Shown: positions 35,817-44,721, counted from the first letter of the stretch. The stretch is DNA of 64,000 nt from Smaragdicoccus niigatensis DSM 44881 = NBRC 103563 (GCF_000380645.1 NZ_AQXZ01000009.1:1-64000), one strand, 5' to 3'. Made by a program: numbers and translations. Notes: a model not told the origin generated them from the sequence alone.

Positions 35817-36259
35817 AGCTAGCTCCTCGGGTCGGGGCGGCGGCCCCAATTGGTACTTCCCTTTGAGAATCTGCCTGTCGAGACGCCGAAAGTAGGCACC
35901 CTAGGGGGCGGAGGTTGCCACCCTGGGGCTTGGATCTGTGGACTTGCTGGAATCCTCAAGCGCCGGCGATCGCCGCCAGGGCGCGAGATTTTCGTTCACC
36001 GGAAGCCGGAAATATGGGCTGATTCGGCGTGTGACTGTGAGACTCGCCGAACAGCCTATGTGATCTACGCCGCACCCCGGTTCGCAACCGGGGTCTTTCA
36101 CGACTACACTCAAGAGCGGTTGCTTGCAATCTTCCTTCACGTAGTTCGCGCTGGAGTGTTGTTGCGGCGTCGGACTCGGCCACTGGCCGGGGCGCAAAAC
36201 CAGGTGATCCCGCACGGTGCGGCCACCTAAACCCCGAAGTAATAGGGAGAGCAATTCAC
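35817..36259. other. Intergenic region upstream of cspA, likely long leader
   Basis: The 443 nt lie between divergent genes. Visible elements are an inverted repeat TTCGGCG (36023-36029)/CGCCGAA (36045-36051), a compact hairpin CCCCGGTT-CGC-AACCGGGG (36075-36093) followed by TCTTTC, and GGGAG about 10 nt before the cspA start. Cold-shock genes often have long structured 5' leaders, and these hairpins may belong to one. No coding sequence is convincing. Confidence 0.45.
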
Positions 36260-36463
36260 ATGGCACAGGGAACCGTCAAGTGGTTCAACGCTGAAAAGGG
36301 CTTCGGCTTCATCACCCCGGACGGCGGCAGCCAGGACGTGTTCGTTCACTTCTCGGCAATCGAGACGAATGGTTACCGCACCCTCGCGGAGAACCAGCGC
36401 GTCGAGTTCGCCACCACCCAGGGCGCTAAGGGCCTGCAGGCGGAGAACGTTCGTCCGCTCTGA
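36260..36463 (+). CDS. cspA: Cold-shock protein CspA
   Basis: This 67-residue single cold-shock domain binds single-stranded RNA and DNA through RNP1 KGFGFITP and RNP2 VFVHFSAI. The whole family length is present ([20 protein letters not shown] to AENVRPL). It has GGGAG about 13 nt upstream and its own terminator just downstream, so it is monocistronic. Confidence 0.97.
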   Translation: MAQGTVKWFNAEKGFGFITPDGGSQDVFVHFSAIETNGYRTLAENQRVEFATTQGAKGLQAENVRPL

Positions 36464-36477
36464 TAGAGCTTGAGTTA

Positions 36478-36510
36478 AACCCGGCCAGCTTCTGCTGGTC
36501 GGGTTTTCTT
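36478..36510. terminator. Terminator between cspA and the lasso operon
   Basis: A 12-bp stem with one G-U pair (AACCCGGCCAGC, 36478-36489, with 36494-36505) and a TTCT loop is followed by TTCTT. It lies 14 nt after cspA and 5 nt from the stop of the convergent lasso B2 gene, so it probably ends both transcripts. Confidence 0.85.
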
Positions 36511-36515
36511 ATGCC

Positions 36516-36914
36516 CTAAATCTGCTGGACCGGCGCGAGTACGGCATACCGCTCGCGGACGTCTGCGGTGTCGTTGACGGGAATGCCAGCGAATTCGACC
36601 CAGGCGTGGGCTGCTAGATCCCCTGTTCCGGGCGCAATGCCGATGACGATGTCGAGATGGTGGCCGCGTCGGCGCGACAAGTAGGCGACGGCCAGGGATC
36701 TCGGGAGGCACCGCACTGTCGAGGGGCTGTGCCGGACCACCGTGGCGACTGCGGCGGCACTGCGCCGGACCGCTTCTGGTACGTCGCCTGATTCGGACGC
36801 CCCGTCCAGGCGAAGAACTTTTCGCGTTCGCCGAAGGCCGACCACACGTAGCAAAATCGCGATGGCGGGAAGGATCACCGCCGCCTGGACAACGAGAGCC
36901 GGGTCCCGCCTCAC
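36516..36914 (-). CDS. Lasso peptide biosynthesis protein B2 (leader peptidase)
   Basis: B2 proteins are transglutaminase-fold cysteine proteases that cut the leader from the lasso precursor. The 132-residue protein carries the catalytic triad C69 ([11 protein letters not shown]), H103 (AAHAWVEF) and D115 (IPVND), plus the [10 protein letters not shown] strand. GTG 36914 was chosen because it overlaps the ABC gene's stop in GTGA coupling; the frame extends upstream to 36959 without support. It is the last gene of the lasso operon. Confidence 0.9.
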   Translation of the reverse strand: MRRDPALVVQAAVILPAIAILLRVVGLRRTRKVLRLDGASESGDVPEAVRRSAAAVATVVRHSPSTVRCLPRSLAVAYLSRRRGHHLDIVIGIAPGTGDLAAHAWVEFAGIPVNDTADVRERYAVLAPVQQI

Positions 36915-38662
36915 CGGACCGCTTCCGAGTACGTGGCGGCCTGCACGTCGAACATGCACGCATAAGCGCCACCGCGAGCCATCAGGTCCGCGTGGGTTCC
37001 GTGTTCGATGACGCGGCCCTCATCGAGGACGTAGATGCGGTCGGCACGCATGACGTTCGAGAACCGATGCGAAATGAGCAAGACGGTCCGACCCGCAAAC
37101 GCACCGGTCGAGTTGTCCATCAGTTCGTGCTCGTCGATCGGGTCCATCGATGCGGTCGGTTCGTCGAGGACGAGCAACGTTGCATCGCTGAAGAGCGCGC
37201 GGGCGATTGCGAGCCGCTGCCATTGACCGATCGAAAGGTCTACGCCACCTTCGTAAGCCGGACTGAGGCGAGTGTCGAAGCCACGGGGAAGGTCGGCGAT
37301 GAAGCCGTCCGCGGAGGCCGCTGCCGCGCTGGCCACGACGGCGCTTCGATCAGACATTCGGTCCGGGTTGCCCAGTCCGATGTTCTCGGCCGCGGACATG
37401 TCGTACCGGACAAAGTCCTGGAAGACCGCGCCCACATCGCTCGTACGGTGAATCGACCCGCTTTGCGGCTCATAAAGGCCGCAGATCAGTTTGGCCACCG
37501 TCGACTTTCCCGACCCATTGGGTCCGACGAGGGCAGTGAATTCGCCAGGCCGGATGTCGATGTCGACACCCTTGAGCGCTGGTTGCGACGCCCCGGGGTA
37601 GGTGAACCACACGTCGTCGAGTCCGGCGTTGCCTGCCTGGGTGACCGGTTGGCGCGGCACCGCACCAGCCCGCCGAGTCCGGTCGAGGAATTCTTCGTAG
37701 TCGGTCAAGAAGACGGCATTCTCCTGGATCGCCGTTATGGCACCGTTGACGCCGCGGACGCGGGACGCGAGCTGCTGCACTGCGACACCGGCGACCGCTG
37801 CATCCGCGAGAGAGACCTTCGCGTTCGCGGTCAGAATCACCAGCAACAGAAGCACCGCCACCGAGACGACGGCGAACGCAGTGCCCGCGATGATTGTTCG
37901 TCGAGCACGGATTCGGCCGGCGTGACGCAGGGCGTCGATCTCGCGGTCGTAGCACGCCGCATAGCGCTGCTTCAGGTGGTTCTGACTGCGGAAGGTACGA
38001 ATCTCGGGGGCTTCGCGACGGCCGGTCAGCACTGATTCGAGGTAAATCCGCTCGCGCGCGATGGGTGTCACCGACTGGTATGCCTGGAACAGGGTCCGGC
38101 TGTTGCGGGTCGCCGCAATGAATAGCGGGATGCCGGCGATGGCGATGACCGGAACCAGGATCGGCATGACTCCGAGCAGTACGACCGCGACTGCGCCAGC
38201 GCCGGCGAGGGCCGCCGCGAGTTGGCCGACGGCCTGCGCAACCTCCCACGGGCGATACGAGGACTGGTCGAGCGAACGTCGCAAGTGGTCTTGAAAGTCG
38301 GGTGACTCGAACTCGGCGAGCGGTACGGCGGTTGATGCATCGATGATGCGATCGGTCGCACGCCGGACCACGAGTTGGCTCAGGATCGTTTCGCGTGAAG
38401 TCTGGATCGCCGATGCCCAGGTTGAGATGAGGGCCGCCGCACCAAGGAGAAGAACAACTGGTACCAGCGCGGATACCCGGGGAAGTTCGCTTGCGGGGGC
38501 GAGTCTGATCAGGAGTTCACGACCGCTGAGCAGCACCAGTAGCAGTGCGATCCCGGACGCAACTGAGGTGGCCACATGCACGGCGTACTCGCGCGGTGCG
38601 GCTTGGCGAACCAGCCGGACCGCGGTGCGTGTGTTGCGCGGAAGAGTCCGCCACCCGTCCAT
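36911..38662 (-). CDS. ABC transporter (fused permease-ATPase), lasso peptide exporter
   Basis: This 583-residue half-transporter has a six-helix membrane domain (about 30-310) and an ATPase domain with Walker [11 protein letters not shown]-loop, signature LSIGQ, Walker [13 protein letters not shown] and switch His (ISHR). No peptidase C39 domain is present. In lasso clusters this D protein exports the product and gives self-immunity. ATG 38662 starts 2 nt after the kinase stop, and its stop overlaps the B2 start. Confidence 0.92.
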   Translation of the reverse strand: MDGWRTLPRNTRTAVRLVRQAAPREYAVHVATSVASGIALLLVLLSGRELLIRLAPASELPRVSALVPVVLLLGAAALISTWASAIQTSRETILSQLVVRRATDRIIDASTAVPLAEFESPDFQDHLRRSLDQSSYRPWEVAQAVGQLAAALAGAGAVAVVLLGVMPILVPVIAIAGIPLFIAATRNSRTLFQAYQSVTPIARERIYLESVLTGRREAPEIRTFRSQNHLKQRYAACYDREIDALRHAGRIRARRTIIAGTAFAVVSVAVLLLLVILTANAKVSLADAAVAGVAVQQLASRVRGVNGAITAIQENAVFLTDYEEFLDRTRRAGAVPRQPVTQAGNAGLDDVWFTYPGASQPALKGVDIDIRPGEFTALVGPNGSGKSTVAKLICGLYEPQSGSIHRTSDVGAVFQDFVRYDMSAAENIGLGNPDRMSDRSAVVASAAAASADGFIADLPRGFDTRLSPAYEGGVDLSIGQWQRLAIARALFSDATLLVLDEPTASMDPIDEHELMDNSTGAFAGRTVLLISHRFSNVMRADRIYVLDEGRVIEHGTHADLMARGGAYACMFDVQAATYSEAVR

Positions 38663-38664
38663 CG

Positions 38665-39573
38665 CTAGACGAGAGATTCGAGCAGTTCGGACAGGTCGTC
38701 GAATACGCCCCATTGGCGTGGAAAGTCCACTTGATAACAGGGAATGCCCGCCGCCACCTCGCTGGCCAGCAGAAAGGCCTGAGGTGCGATGTCGCCGAGA
38801 GTGCGAGCTTGGTGGAAGATGTTGCGCACCAGCGTCGCGGTCGCCTCACCGAGTCCAAGCCGTCGAGCATCGAGGCTTGCGCTGTTTTCTCCGAGGGCAA
38901 CGACGAGCCGTAACGGAACGGGCCCGTAGACGGGGGCGACGTCGGGGCATACGCGTCCCTTGTCCGACCCCGCGGCGAGCGGAGTGCTCGCGTAATCCGG
39001 CGTGAGTTCGGTGCGGCTCTGGGAGGTCAGTCGCACTCCCGGGTAGCTCGGCACGATCAGCGGGGTGCTTTGCGGGTCGATGATTCGGCAGACATCGTCG
39101 GCGAGCAACGTCCAGCAACGCCGCATGGCCAGAGCCGTGGCGGTCGTCGACTTGCCGCGACCGGTGTCGCCAATGAAGGCGATGCCGGCGTGCCGGGCAG
39201 TCGCTACGGCACTGCCGTGCAAAACCAGGTCGCCGCTCAGTGAGAGCCATCGGGGGAGTACGTGGTCGAGCACCACGTGCTCGGCGTAGCCTTCGTCCGC
39301 GCTCGAATCGTCGACCTTGATCTGGCGATGGTGGAGGTCGAACTCGGCCGTCACTCCTGGAAAACGGATGACTGTTCGATTGGTATCCCAGGAATATGCG
39401 ACCCACGCGTCGCTTGCGTCCGCATCTTCGAGCGGTGCGAACGACAATCCTTCGGTGTCGATCTTGGCGTCGATCACGGCGACGTCGGCGAGCGGCGCGG
39501 CGTCCTTGCGGACGAGCGCAGCGATCGCACGGTCGCTCGAGACTTCGAGGCCATAAGCGTGATAGCGGTTCAA
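38665..39573 (-). CDS. HPr-kinase-like kinase of lasso cluster (K)
   Basis: The roughly 302-residue protein has the HprK-like C-terminal P-loop domain: conserved LHGSAVA (H119), Walker [14 protein letters not shown] (about 133-145) and LLADDVCRI (D159, D160). Such kinases beside lasso genes (PadeK, ThcoK) phosphorylate a Ser of the precursor. TTG 39573 is used, giving [11 protein letters not shown]; an ATG at 39645 would overlap the precursor gene by 32 nt. It is followed directly by the exporter gene. Whether this kinase acts on this precursor is inference. Confidence 0.85.
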   Translation of the reverse strand: MNRYHAYGLEVSSDRAIAALVRKDAAPLADVAVIDAKIDTEGLSFAPLEDADASDAWVAYSWDTNRTVIRFPGVTAEFDLHHRQIKVDDSSADEGYAEHVVLDHVLPRWLSLSGDLVLHGSAVATARHAGIAFIGDTGRGKSTTATALAMRRCWTLLADDVCRIIDPQSTPLIVPSYPGVRLTSQSRTELTPDYASTPLAAGSDKGRVCPDVAPVYGPVPLRLVVALGENSASLDARRLGLGEATATLVRNIFHQARTLGDIAPQAFLLASEVAAGIPCYQVDFPRQWGVFDDLSELLESLV

Positions 39574-39613
39574 GGGGGTTCCGACTCCGGCCGGACAAGC
39601 TGCCTGCGGGTGG

Positions 39614-39745
39614 CTACAGTTTGCGTCGGCGGCCCGAGACGCCATCGGCGAGCAGGCCGCTGGCGCCCTGAACGAGTCGGGTCACGGCACCGAAGCGCTT
39701 CAACTCGGGTCGGGCATAAGGCTTCTTCTCGGCAGGGGGGTGCAT
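39614..39745 (-). CDS. Lasso peptide precursor (43 aa)
   Basis: The short gene between cyclase and kinase encodes a leader MHPPAEKKPYARPELKRFGA then VTRLVQ (residues 1-26) and a predicted core GASGLLADGVSGRRRKL (27-43). Y10xxP13xL15xxxG19 is the leader motif that B1 proteins recognise. Gly27 as core residue 1 and Asp34 as core residue 8 would form an eight-residue macrolactam. The penultimate leader residue is Val25, not the usual Thr. GCGAGG lies 5 nt before the ATG. Calculated monoisotopic mass of the cyclised core is 1693.97 Da. Confidence 0.88.
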   Translation of the reverse strand: MHPPAEKKPYARPELKRFGAVTRLVQGASGLLADGVSGRRRKL

Positions 39746-39775
39746 GTGAGCCTCGCTCAGTCTGATCAGTCAAAC

Positions 39776-39803
39776 GTTGTACACACGCTAGTTGAAGTCG
39801 CAA
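39776..39803 (-). promoter_or_regulatory. Possible promoter of the lasso precursor gene
   Basis: On the minus strand TTGCGA (39803-39798) and TACAAC (39781-39776) are separated by 16 nt in the 70-nt gap between the cyclase stop and the precursor start, giving a leader of about 25 nt. A separate promoter would let the precursor be made in excess over the enzymes. The -10 match is imperfect. Confidence 0.35.
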
Positions 39804-39815
39804 TTGAATGTTGGA

Positions 39816-41642
39816 CTATTGGTTGCCCTGGGAACCGTGGGTCGAAAGAAACGTTCCAGCTGACAATCCAGCCCAGAGATAGAAACCGAACGGTACGTCT
39901 GCGACCGCGAATGCGTCGCTTTGACGTCGAAATCCCCGCAGATAAGACTCTTGGGCGATTCGGTCACCGAGAGCTTCGAAGGCCTCGATAGCGTCGCTGT
40001 CGGTGAACGTTCGGTAGATCTTGGCTAGATAAGGTCCCGAGAATTCGGCCTTGTCGGTTCGGCTGAGCAACGTTGCCGGAAGCCGGTCGCGAAAGGCGAT
40101 TCGATGCAATCCGCGGTAACGGCCGCCGACTCGAATGTGTTCCTCCGGAGTTCTGAGAATGAACTCGACGAACCGTCGATCTGTGAACGGGTCGCGAACC
40201 TCGACCCCGGATTGGGCGGCCAGGCAGTTCGTCAATTCGGTCGGGTACTGCGCCCAGGAACGGTCGGTGAAGAGGGTCAATCGTTCGGAACGGCCGCGTG
40301 GAATCCAAGCCCTTGGTGTCGGCGGCGGCGGGGTGTCGGTCCGCAACCACGGCACCTGTGCAGCCTGGACTCGCTGTCGTTCCCGTAGTCGTCTGAGCAC
40401 AGAACTCCTCCGGACAACGGAGCCGAGCATCGAACGCGCGAAGTATGCCGTCGCGGCACCTGACGAGAGGCCGTCGTTGGCGGCCCAGCGATACGCCGAG
40501 ACCAAACGTCGCTGCATGACCAGGTCGAACGTCGCCGTTTCGGAGCCATACAACAAGTCGTCGCCGCCGCCACCGATGAGAAGGACCGATCGCCCACTGG
40601 CTGCCGCTGCCTCGAGGCACGCGGCAGTGTCCGGCGCGTCCGCCGAGTACAAAGGCTCGCCGAATGCGGTGGACCACGCGCTTGGGTCGCTGGGTGCCAG
40701 TTTTCCGCCGTCGATGCGATGCGGATCGAGACCGATATGCGCGGCCGCCGCGTCGATGTGGGCTGACTCGTCCGTGCCGGGGAAATCGGGATAGATCAAC
40801 GACACGGCCTGGAGGTCGGTGGTGAAGCGCGCCGCGGTCGCGGTCACTGTAGTCGAGTCGAATCCACCGCTGAGCTGGCTGGAGACACCGTCGGTGGTCC
40901 GCATTCGACATTCGACGGCGTCATCGAACAACCTGCGAACAGTCTCGGCGGTCTCGGTGAGGGACAGGTCATGTGAGTCGAGGTCCGGCTGCCAGTACGT
41001 CCACACGCGCGTGCCGCTCTCATTTGCCACCAGGGATTCCCCCGGGGCGAGGCGGCGTATGCCGTTCCATATGGTTCGGTCCCGTGGTGTGACGTCCGCG
41101 AGGTAGCCGATGAGGTAGTCCTCATCGATGGTCGGACTTCCATCGATGACGGCCAGAACCGACTGAATCGTGGAAGCTGCGACGAATCCGTTTTCGGTGG
41201 TGGCATAGAACGCGGGCCGCATGCCGCACGGATCACGCGCGACGAACAGTTCGGCGCGCTCAGCGTCCCAGATCGCGAATGCGAAGTCGCCAATGAGATG
41301 GTCGACGCATCGCTGACCCCAACATTCGTAGCTCGCGAGGATTAGGTCGGCGTCGGTCTCGAGCGGGTGGCGAACGTGCCCGTGCAGCGTGGTCCGCAAC
41401 TCCCGCCGATTGTCGATCCGCGCATCCGCGGTCAACCAGAACTCGCGATTGGTGTGGCGCTGGGGTTGGCGCTCGGCCGTGGATTCGGGCGTTGTCCACA
41501 GTGCGGAATGTAGGAGAACGCATGGGCCTGAAGTCTCGGTTGAGAGCCCGTGGCGCCCGCGAGATGCGATGTGTTCGCGGACGCCATCGACGATCGTTGG
41601 CGGAATTTCACGCGCGGTGAGCAGCGCCGCGAACCCGCTCAA
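39816..41642 (-). CDS. Lasso cyclase C (asparagine-synthetase-like)
   Basis: C proteins adenylate the ring Asp/Glu and close the macrolactam. The 608 residues show a degenerate glutaminase-like N-terminal domain (1-200) with no N-terminal Cys, and a synthetase domain with the PP-loop SGGFDSTTV (258-266). The later LLIGGGGDDLLYGSE loop and DPFTDRRFVEFILRTPEE agree with AsnB-like cyclases. The TTG start directly follows the B1 stop (TGATTG), so the two are coupled. All required ATP-site residues are visible. Confidence 0.93.
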   Translation of the reverse strand: MSGFAALLTAREIPPTIVDGVREHIASRGRHGLSTETSGPCVLLHSALWTTPESTAERQPQRHTNREFWLTADARIDNRRELRTTLHGHVRHPLETDADLILASYECWGQRCVDHLIGDFAFAIWDAERAELFVARDPCGMRPAFYATTENGFVAASTIQSVLAVIDGSPTIDEDYLIGYLADVTPRDRTIWNGIRRLAPGESLVANESGTRVWTYWQPDLDSHDLSLTETAETVRRLFDDAVECRMRTTDGVSSQLSGGFDSTTVTATAARFTTDLQAVSLIYPDFPGTDESAHIDAAAAHIGLDPHRIDGGKLAPSDPSAWSTAFGEPLYSADAPDTAACLEAAAASGRSVLLIGGGGDDLLYGSETATFDLVMQRRLVSAYRWAANDGLSSGAATAYFARSMLGSVVRRSSVLRRLRERQRVQAAQVPWLRTDTPPPPTPRAWIPRGRSERLTLFTDRSWAQYPTELTNCLAAQSGVEVRDPFTDRRFVEFILRTPEEHIRVGGRYRGLHRIAFRDRLPATLLSRTDKAEFSGPYLAKIYRTFTDSDAIEAFEALGDRIAQESYLRGFRRQSDAFAVADVPFGFYLWAGLSAGTFLSTHGSQGNQ

Positions 41643-41954
41643 TCAGACCACCAAGCGCAGCAGATTCGCCCGAACCATGTCCTCGACATGGGCCCAAACG
41701 TCGTTCTCGAGCGTGGCCCGATCGATGTCGTACTCGGTCAGCAGGATGTCGACCAGATCCGAGAACCGACGTTGTTCGCGCAGAAGTTCGAAGATCCGAG
41801 CACCGACACCCTCGAGGCCGAAGAACTGCTCGGTTGACGGTTCGAGCAGCACCATCTCCGACCCGCTGCTTCGTGCGAGCACGCCGGGTGCAATTGCCAG
41901 CATCGTCGATGGCTGCAGCGGTGAATTGTCATGCTGATCAAACTCAGCAACCAT
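41643..41954 (-). CDS. Lasso protein B1, PqqD-like RiPP recognition element
   Basis: The 103-residue protein is a PqqD-like winged helix (RRE), with VLARSSGSEMVLLEPSTEQF and FFGLEGVGARIFELLREQRR typical of free-standing B1 proteins that hold the leader for B2 and C. ATG 41954 is the first codon after a -10-like TAGTAT at 41961-41966, which suggests a leaderless message. It is the first gene of the leftward lasso operon B1-C-A-K-D-B2. Confidence 0.92.
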   Translation of the reverse strand: MVAEFDQHDNSPLQPSTMLAIAPGVLARSSGSEMVLLEPSTEQFFGLEGVGARIFELLREQRRFSDLVDILLTEYDIDRATLENDVWAHVEDMVRANLLRLVV

Positions 41955-41960
41955 GCCCGG

Positions 41961-41987
41961 ATACTATCCGCTGGACGGGAGGTTCAA
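41961..41987 (-). promoter_or_regulatory. Putative promoter of the lasso operon
   Basis: On the minus strand TTGAAC (41987-41982) and TAGTAT (41966-41961) lie 15 nt apart; the -10 ends 6 nt before the B1 ATG, so the message would be leaderless. The same 35 nt also carry GGGAGG (41977-41982), the ribosome site of the divergent nucleotidyltransferase gene. Confidence 0.45.
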
Positions 41988-41989
41988 CC

Positions 41990-42961
41990 TTGGACAATAT
42001 TCTTCCCAGCGGATTGTTAAGAACGACATTCCAGACGTTGCGACTCGACGCCGTCGCGGTCGAAATCATCGCGATTCTTACGGCGAATTCGATTCCGGTC
42101 GTCCTCGTCAAAGGTCCAGCGACCGTTCATTACCTCTATGCGGATGACCCGCACACGCGCTCCTATCGGGACATCGACCTCGTCGTCGCGCCCGCGGATT
42201 TCGTCAGTACCCAGCAATGTCTTGCGGCGCACGGGTGCGGTCTGGATCGAGGTGACCTGCATCCCGCGGAATCTGCGATAACGCTCGAAGTGCCGCTTAC
42301 TCATGAGCGCAGCGGCGCCGCGATCGACGTCCATCAAGGCTTTCATGGGGTCCAGGACTGGAATGCATGGTGGGACATGCTCAGCACCACCGCGGTCGAC
42401 TTCAGCATTGCAGATGCCCTGGTCCGAATTCCTGATGCGCCCGCCACGGCGTTGATCGTGGCGCTGCACAACGCGGTGCAGACGCGGAGCAGTCGTGAGG
42501 ACGATGACCTCGAACGCGCGCTGAACATCTTCGATCATGCGACTTGGGTCGAGGCCGTGGCTCGCGCTGATGCGCTCGGTTGCCGTTCCGCGTTCGTGGA
42601 TGGCATAGCTCGCCACAAGTCCGGTCCGGACCTGCTCGAACGGCTCGACCTCGACGTGCCGGCCTCGCTCGTGGGCGCGCTCGAAAGATCGGCGCTCACC
42701 GACGAGAGTCTGTCCTTGCGGTATGGATTGCACGTTGTGCACCGGTTGCAGCGAACCGAGGGGAGTGGCCGTCGGTTGCGCCAGGCGTTCCACCTGGTCT
42801 TTCCCTCGGCCGACGAGCTCCGATACCGGTATCCGGTCGCCAAGCGAGGCCGGGCAGGCCTGGTTGCGGCTCGTGTTTATCGACCGCTGAAGTTCCTGGT
42901 CTACGCGCCGCGAGTCGCGGTCACACTGCTGAAAGCGGCACGGGCGTCACGCCACTCCTGA
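41990..42961 (+). CDS. Nucleotidyltransferase-family protein (lasso cluster N)
   Basis: The 323-residue protein belongs to the NTP_transf_5 group: VVLVKGPATVHYLY followed by TRSYRDIDLVVAPADF gives the DxD-type metal site, and LTHERSGAAIDVH the third strand. Similar proteins (PadeN) occur in paeninodin-type lasso clusters, with unknown role. TTG 41990 was chosen because GGGAGG lies 7 nt upstream. It is divergent from B1 with only 35 nt between them. Confidence 0.82.
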   Translation: MDNILPSGLLRTTFQTLRLDAVAVEIIAILTANSIPVVLVKGPATVHYLYADDPHTRSYRDIDLVVAPADFVSTQQCLAAHGCGLDRGDLHPAESAITLEVPLTHERSGAAIDVHQGFHGVQDWNAWWDMLSTTAVDFSIADALVRIPDAPATALIVALHNAVQTRSSREDDDLERALNIFDHATWVEAVARADALGCRSAFVDGIARHKSGPDLLERLDLDVPASLVGALERSALTDESLSLRYGLHVVHRLQRTEGSGRRLRQAFHLVFPSADELRYRYPVAKRGRAGLVAARVYRPLKFLVYAPRVAVTLLKAARASRHS

Positions 42962-43531
42962 TTAGGCGGCGTCTTCCTCGCGCAGGCGTGGGGGAACGAG
43001 TTCCTTCGGCTTGATTCCGTGCTTGTCGGCGTAGAAGGCGCGAACCATCTCCATGTCAGCTTTGATGTCGCCGCTCGGATGAAACACCGGCCCGACGCCG
43101 ATTGTCCTTGTCGGACCGTCGATGAAGGACAGGATGATCGGCAGGCCCGATTGCTGGGCGATTCGATAGAAACCTGACTTCCAATACTTGGTCTCGCCTC
43201 GCGTGCCTTCCGCAGCAAGCACGATGGCGAATCTGCCGGAGGACTCGCGAGCCATTGCGGCGAGGTCTGCAACGGCGTTACCCGGGTTCTGGCGATCCAT
43301 CGGAATCCCGCCGAGGCGACGCACCAGCCAGCCCATCGGCCCCTTGAACGCTTCTTTCTTCACCAGAATCTTCATGCTCAGCCCGAGATGCCACATGACG
43401 GCGACTCCGGCGAAGAAGTCCCAGGCCGACGTGTGGGGATACCCGACGAAGATTCCGCGCGGTTCGTCGGTCGAGCCGACGATCTTGTAGCGAGAGATCA
43501 ACAAACCCAGGCGGACCAGCAAACGCTTCAC
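42962..43531 (-). CDS. 1-acylglycerol-3-phosphate acyltransferase-like protein
   Basis: The 189-residue PlsC-fold enzyme has the catalytic HX4D (YPHTSAWDFF), GGIPMDRQNP and AAEGTRGETKYWK (EGTR, phosphate binding), then LPIILSFIDG for the last motif. It is short but complete for this group. Its stop touches the nucleotidyltransferase stop head-on with no gap. It has no evident link to the lasso cluster; lipid acyl transfer is the likely role. Confidence 0.88.
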   Translation of the reverse strand: MKRLLVRLGLLISRYKIVGSTDEPRGIFVGYPHTSAWDFFAGVAVMWHLGLSMKILVKKEAFKGPMGWLVRRLGGIPMDRQNPGNAVADLAAMARESSGRFAIVLAAEGTRGETKYWKSGFYRIAQQSGLPIILSFIDGPTRTIGVGPVFHPSGDIKADMEMVRAFYADKHGIKPKELVPPRLREEDAA

Positions 43532-43646
43532 CCGCTGATCTTTTCACCCGTTCACTATCGGGAGGTCGGTATCGGTGAGATGTTCGGACGCCATAGCATC
43601 GTTGGGAAAGTAGCCACGCATACGCGGAAGTAGGTGCGGACGGGGG

Positions 43647-44660
43647 ATGGACTCGAACGACGCAACTGAAACCGCTGTCCCTGAATGGTTTCTGATCGAG
43701 ACGCTGCACCCCGCTGCAGGGCCGGCCGTGGTTGCTGACGGAGCTCGCCGGAAGTCTTTCGCGAGCGTCCGGCGGGTACGTCAGCATTTGGGCCCGGCCG
43801 CATCGTCGTTGTTCGACGAGGTCATCGCGGCGTGCCGAACATCGTCGGACCGTCAGGAGCGGCTTCTCGACACCAAACGGGGTCCGATCCGAGTCATCGC
43901 TATTCCGGTCCGCACGACGACAGCCGCGGTTCTCGGCGTTCAGATGTGGGCTGGGCCTGCGGATATGTCACCGCCTGCACGCCGAACCGTCGCTGCGAGC
44001 GTGTGGGATTTCGAGTCGATGGTCGCTCATCAGGGCCCTGGTTTACAGGGCTCCATCCTAGGCATTCCGGCTGGCGAACAACGCCCGACCATGATGGCCA
44101 CCGACTTCTTCCAGCGTGTTCTGCGGTTCGACGACTGGCAGGGGCTCATGGGCCTCGCGGCGCAGTTCGAGGACGCGGCCGCGTGGGAGGGCGAGCTCTC
44201 GGTGCGTCACGGAGAATCTGAGAGCCGGCATCTCCAGCTCGTGTCCCGAGCGTGGATTGACAACGGGTTCAAGCGGATTCGATCGCTCTTCCACGACATC
44301 TCGGGGGCTCTTCCGCCCGCGCCGTCCGTCGACTCGGCGACGATGCGTGCGGCTGCGGCGCTGTCCGACGATGGGATCGGGCGTATCAGCCTCAACTCGA
44401 GGTTCGTCTACGAATGGCTCACGGCACCGGCCTCGCCGCTGGACCGCTGGACCCGGGAACGGCCCACGATAGACCCGGACTCCGCGCAGGCGTTGGCGCA
44501 CGCGTGCGACCGACTCGCCGCGGACTCCGAGCGGGAATCCGTGCCCTTGCGCGTGTGCTTCCCGGGCAGCGGTTGGGTCGATGCCGACGCGTTGCTGACT
44601 CTTGTCAGCCGTGACTTTCCGGCTCAGGGGTTGATCAAGGTCACTGCTCGACGCGGCTGA
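43647..44660 (+). CDS. DUF5593-like PAS/GAF protein of unknown function
   Basis: The 337-residue protein starts with EWFLIETLHPAAGPAVVADG and has a central sensory-like region (VLGVQMWAGPADMSPP, ATDFFQRVLRFDDWQGL) and ISLNSRFVYEWL near the end. These match an actinobacterial family annotated as DUF5593 with PAS/GAF-like domains, from memory rather than search. No kinase, cyclase or DNA-binding part is attached, so it may sense a ligand or work with a partner. A purine-rich GGACGGGGG precedes the ATG. Confidence 0.6.
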   Translation: MDSNDATETAVPEWFLIETLHPAAGPAVVADGARRKSFASVRRVRQHLGPAASSLFDEVIAACRTSSDRQERLLDTKRGPIRVIAIPVRTTTAAVLGVQMWAGPADMSPPARRTVAASVWDFESMVAHQGPGLQGSILGIPAGEQRPTMMATDFFQRVLRFDDWQGLMGLAAQFEDAAAWEGELSVRHGESESRHLQLVSRAWIDNGFKRIRSLFHDISGALPPAPSVDSATMRAAAALSDDGIGRISLNSRFVYEWLTAPASPLDRWTRERPTIDPDSAQALAHACDRLAADSERESVPLRVCFPGSGWVDADALLTLVSRDFPAQGLIKVTARRG

Positions 44661-44721
44661 GTTCATCGGTCGTTGGCCCACTTGTAAGGGCACATCCATT
44701 CGTGCGTTCAACCATATTGAC

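Noticed and set aside
38665-39645. Kinase starting at ATG 39645
   Set aside because: That start would overlap the precursor gene's 3' end by 32 nt and add 24 Ala/Cys-rich residues without family character; TTG 39573 fits better.
36516-42961. Lariatin-type lasso cluster as known from Rhodococcus
   Set aside because: The kinase and nucleotidyltransferase genes and the core sequence do not match lariatin, so it is a different group.
20837-44721. Integrative element inserted at tRNA-Ala
   Set aside because: The accessory block starts at the tRNA, but I saw no integrase gene and no repeat of the tRNA 3' end further on, so an integrated element is not supported.
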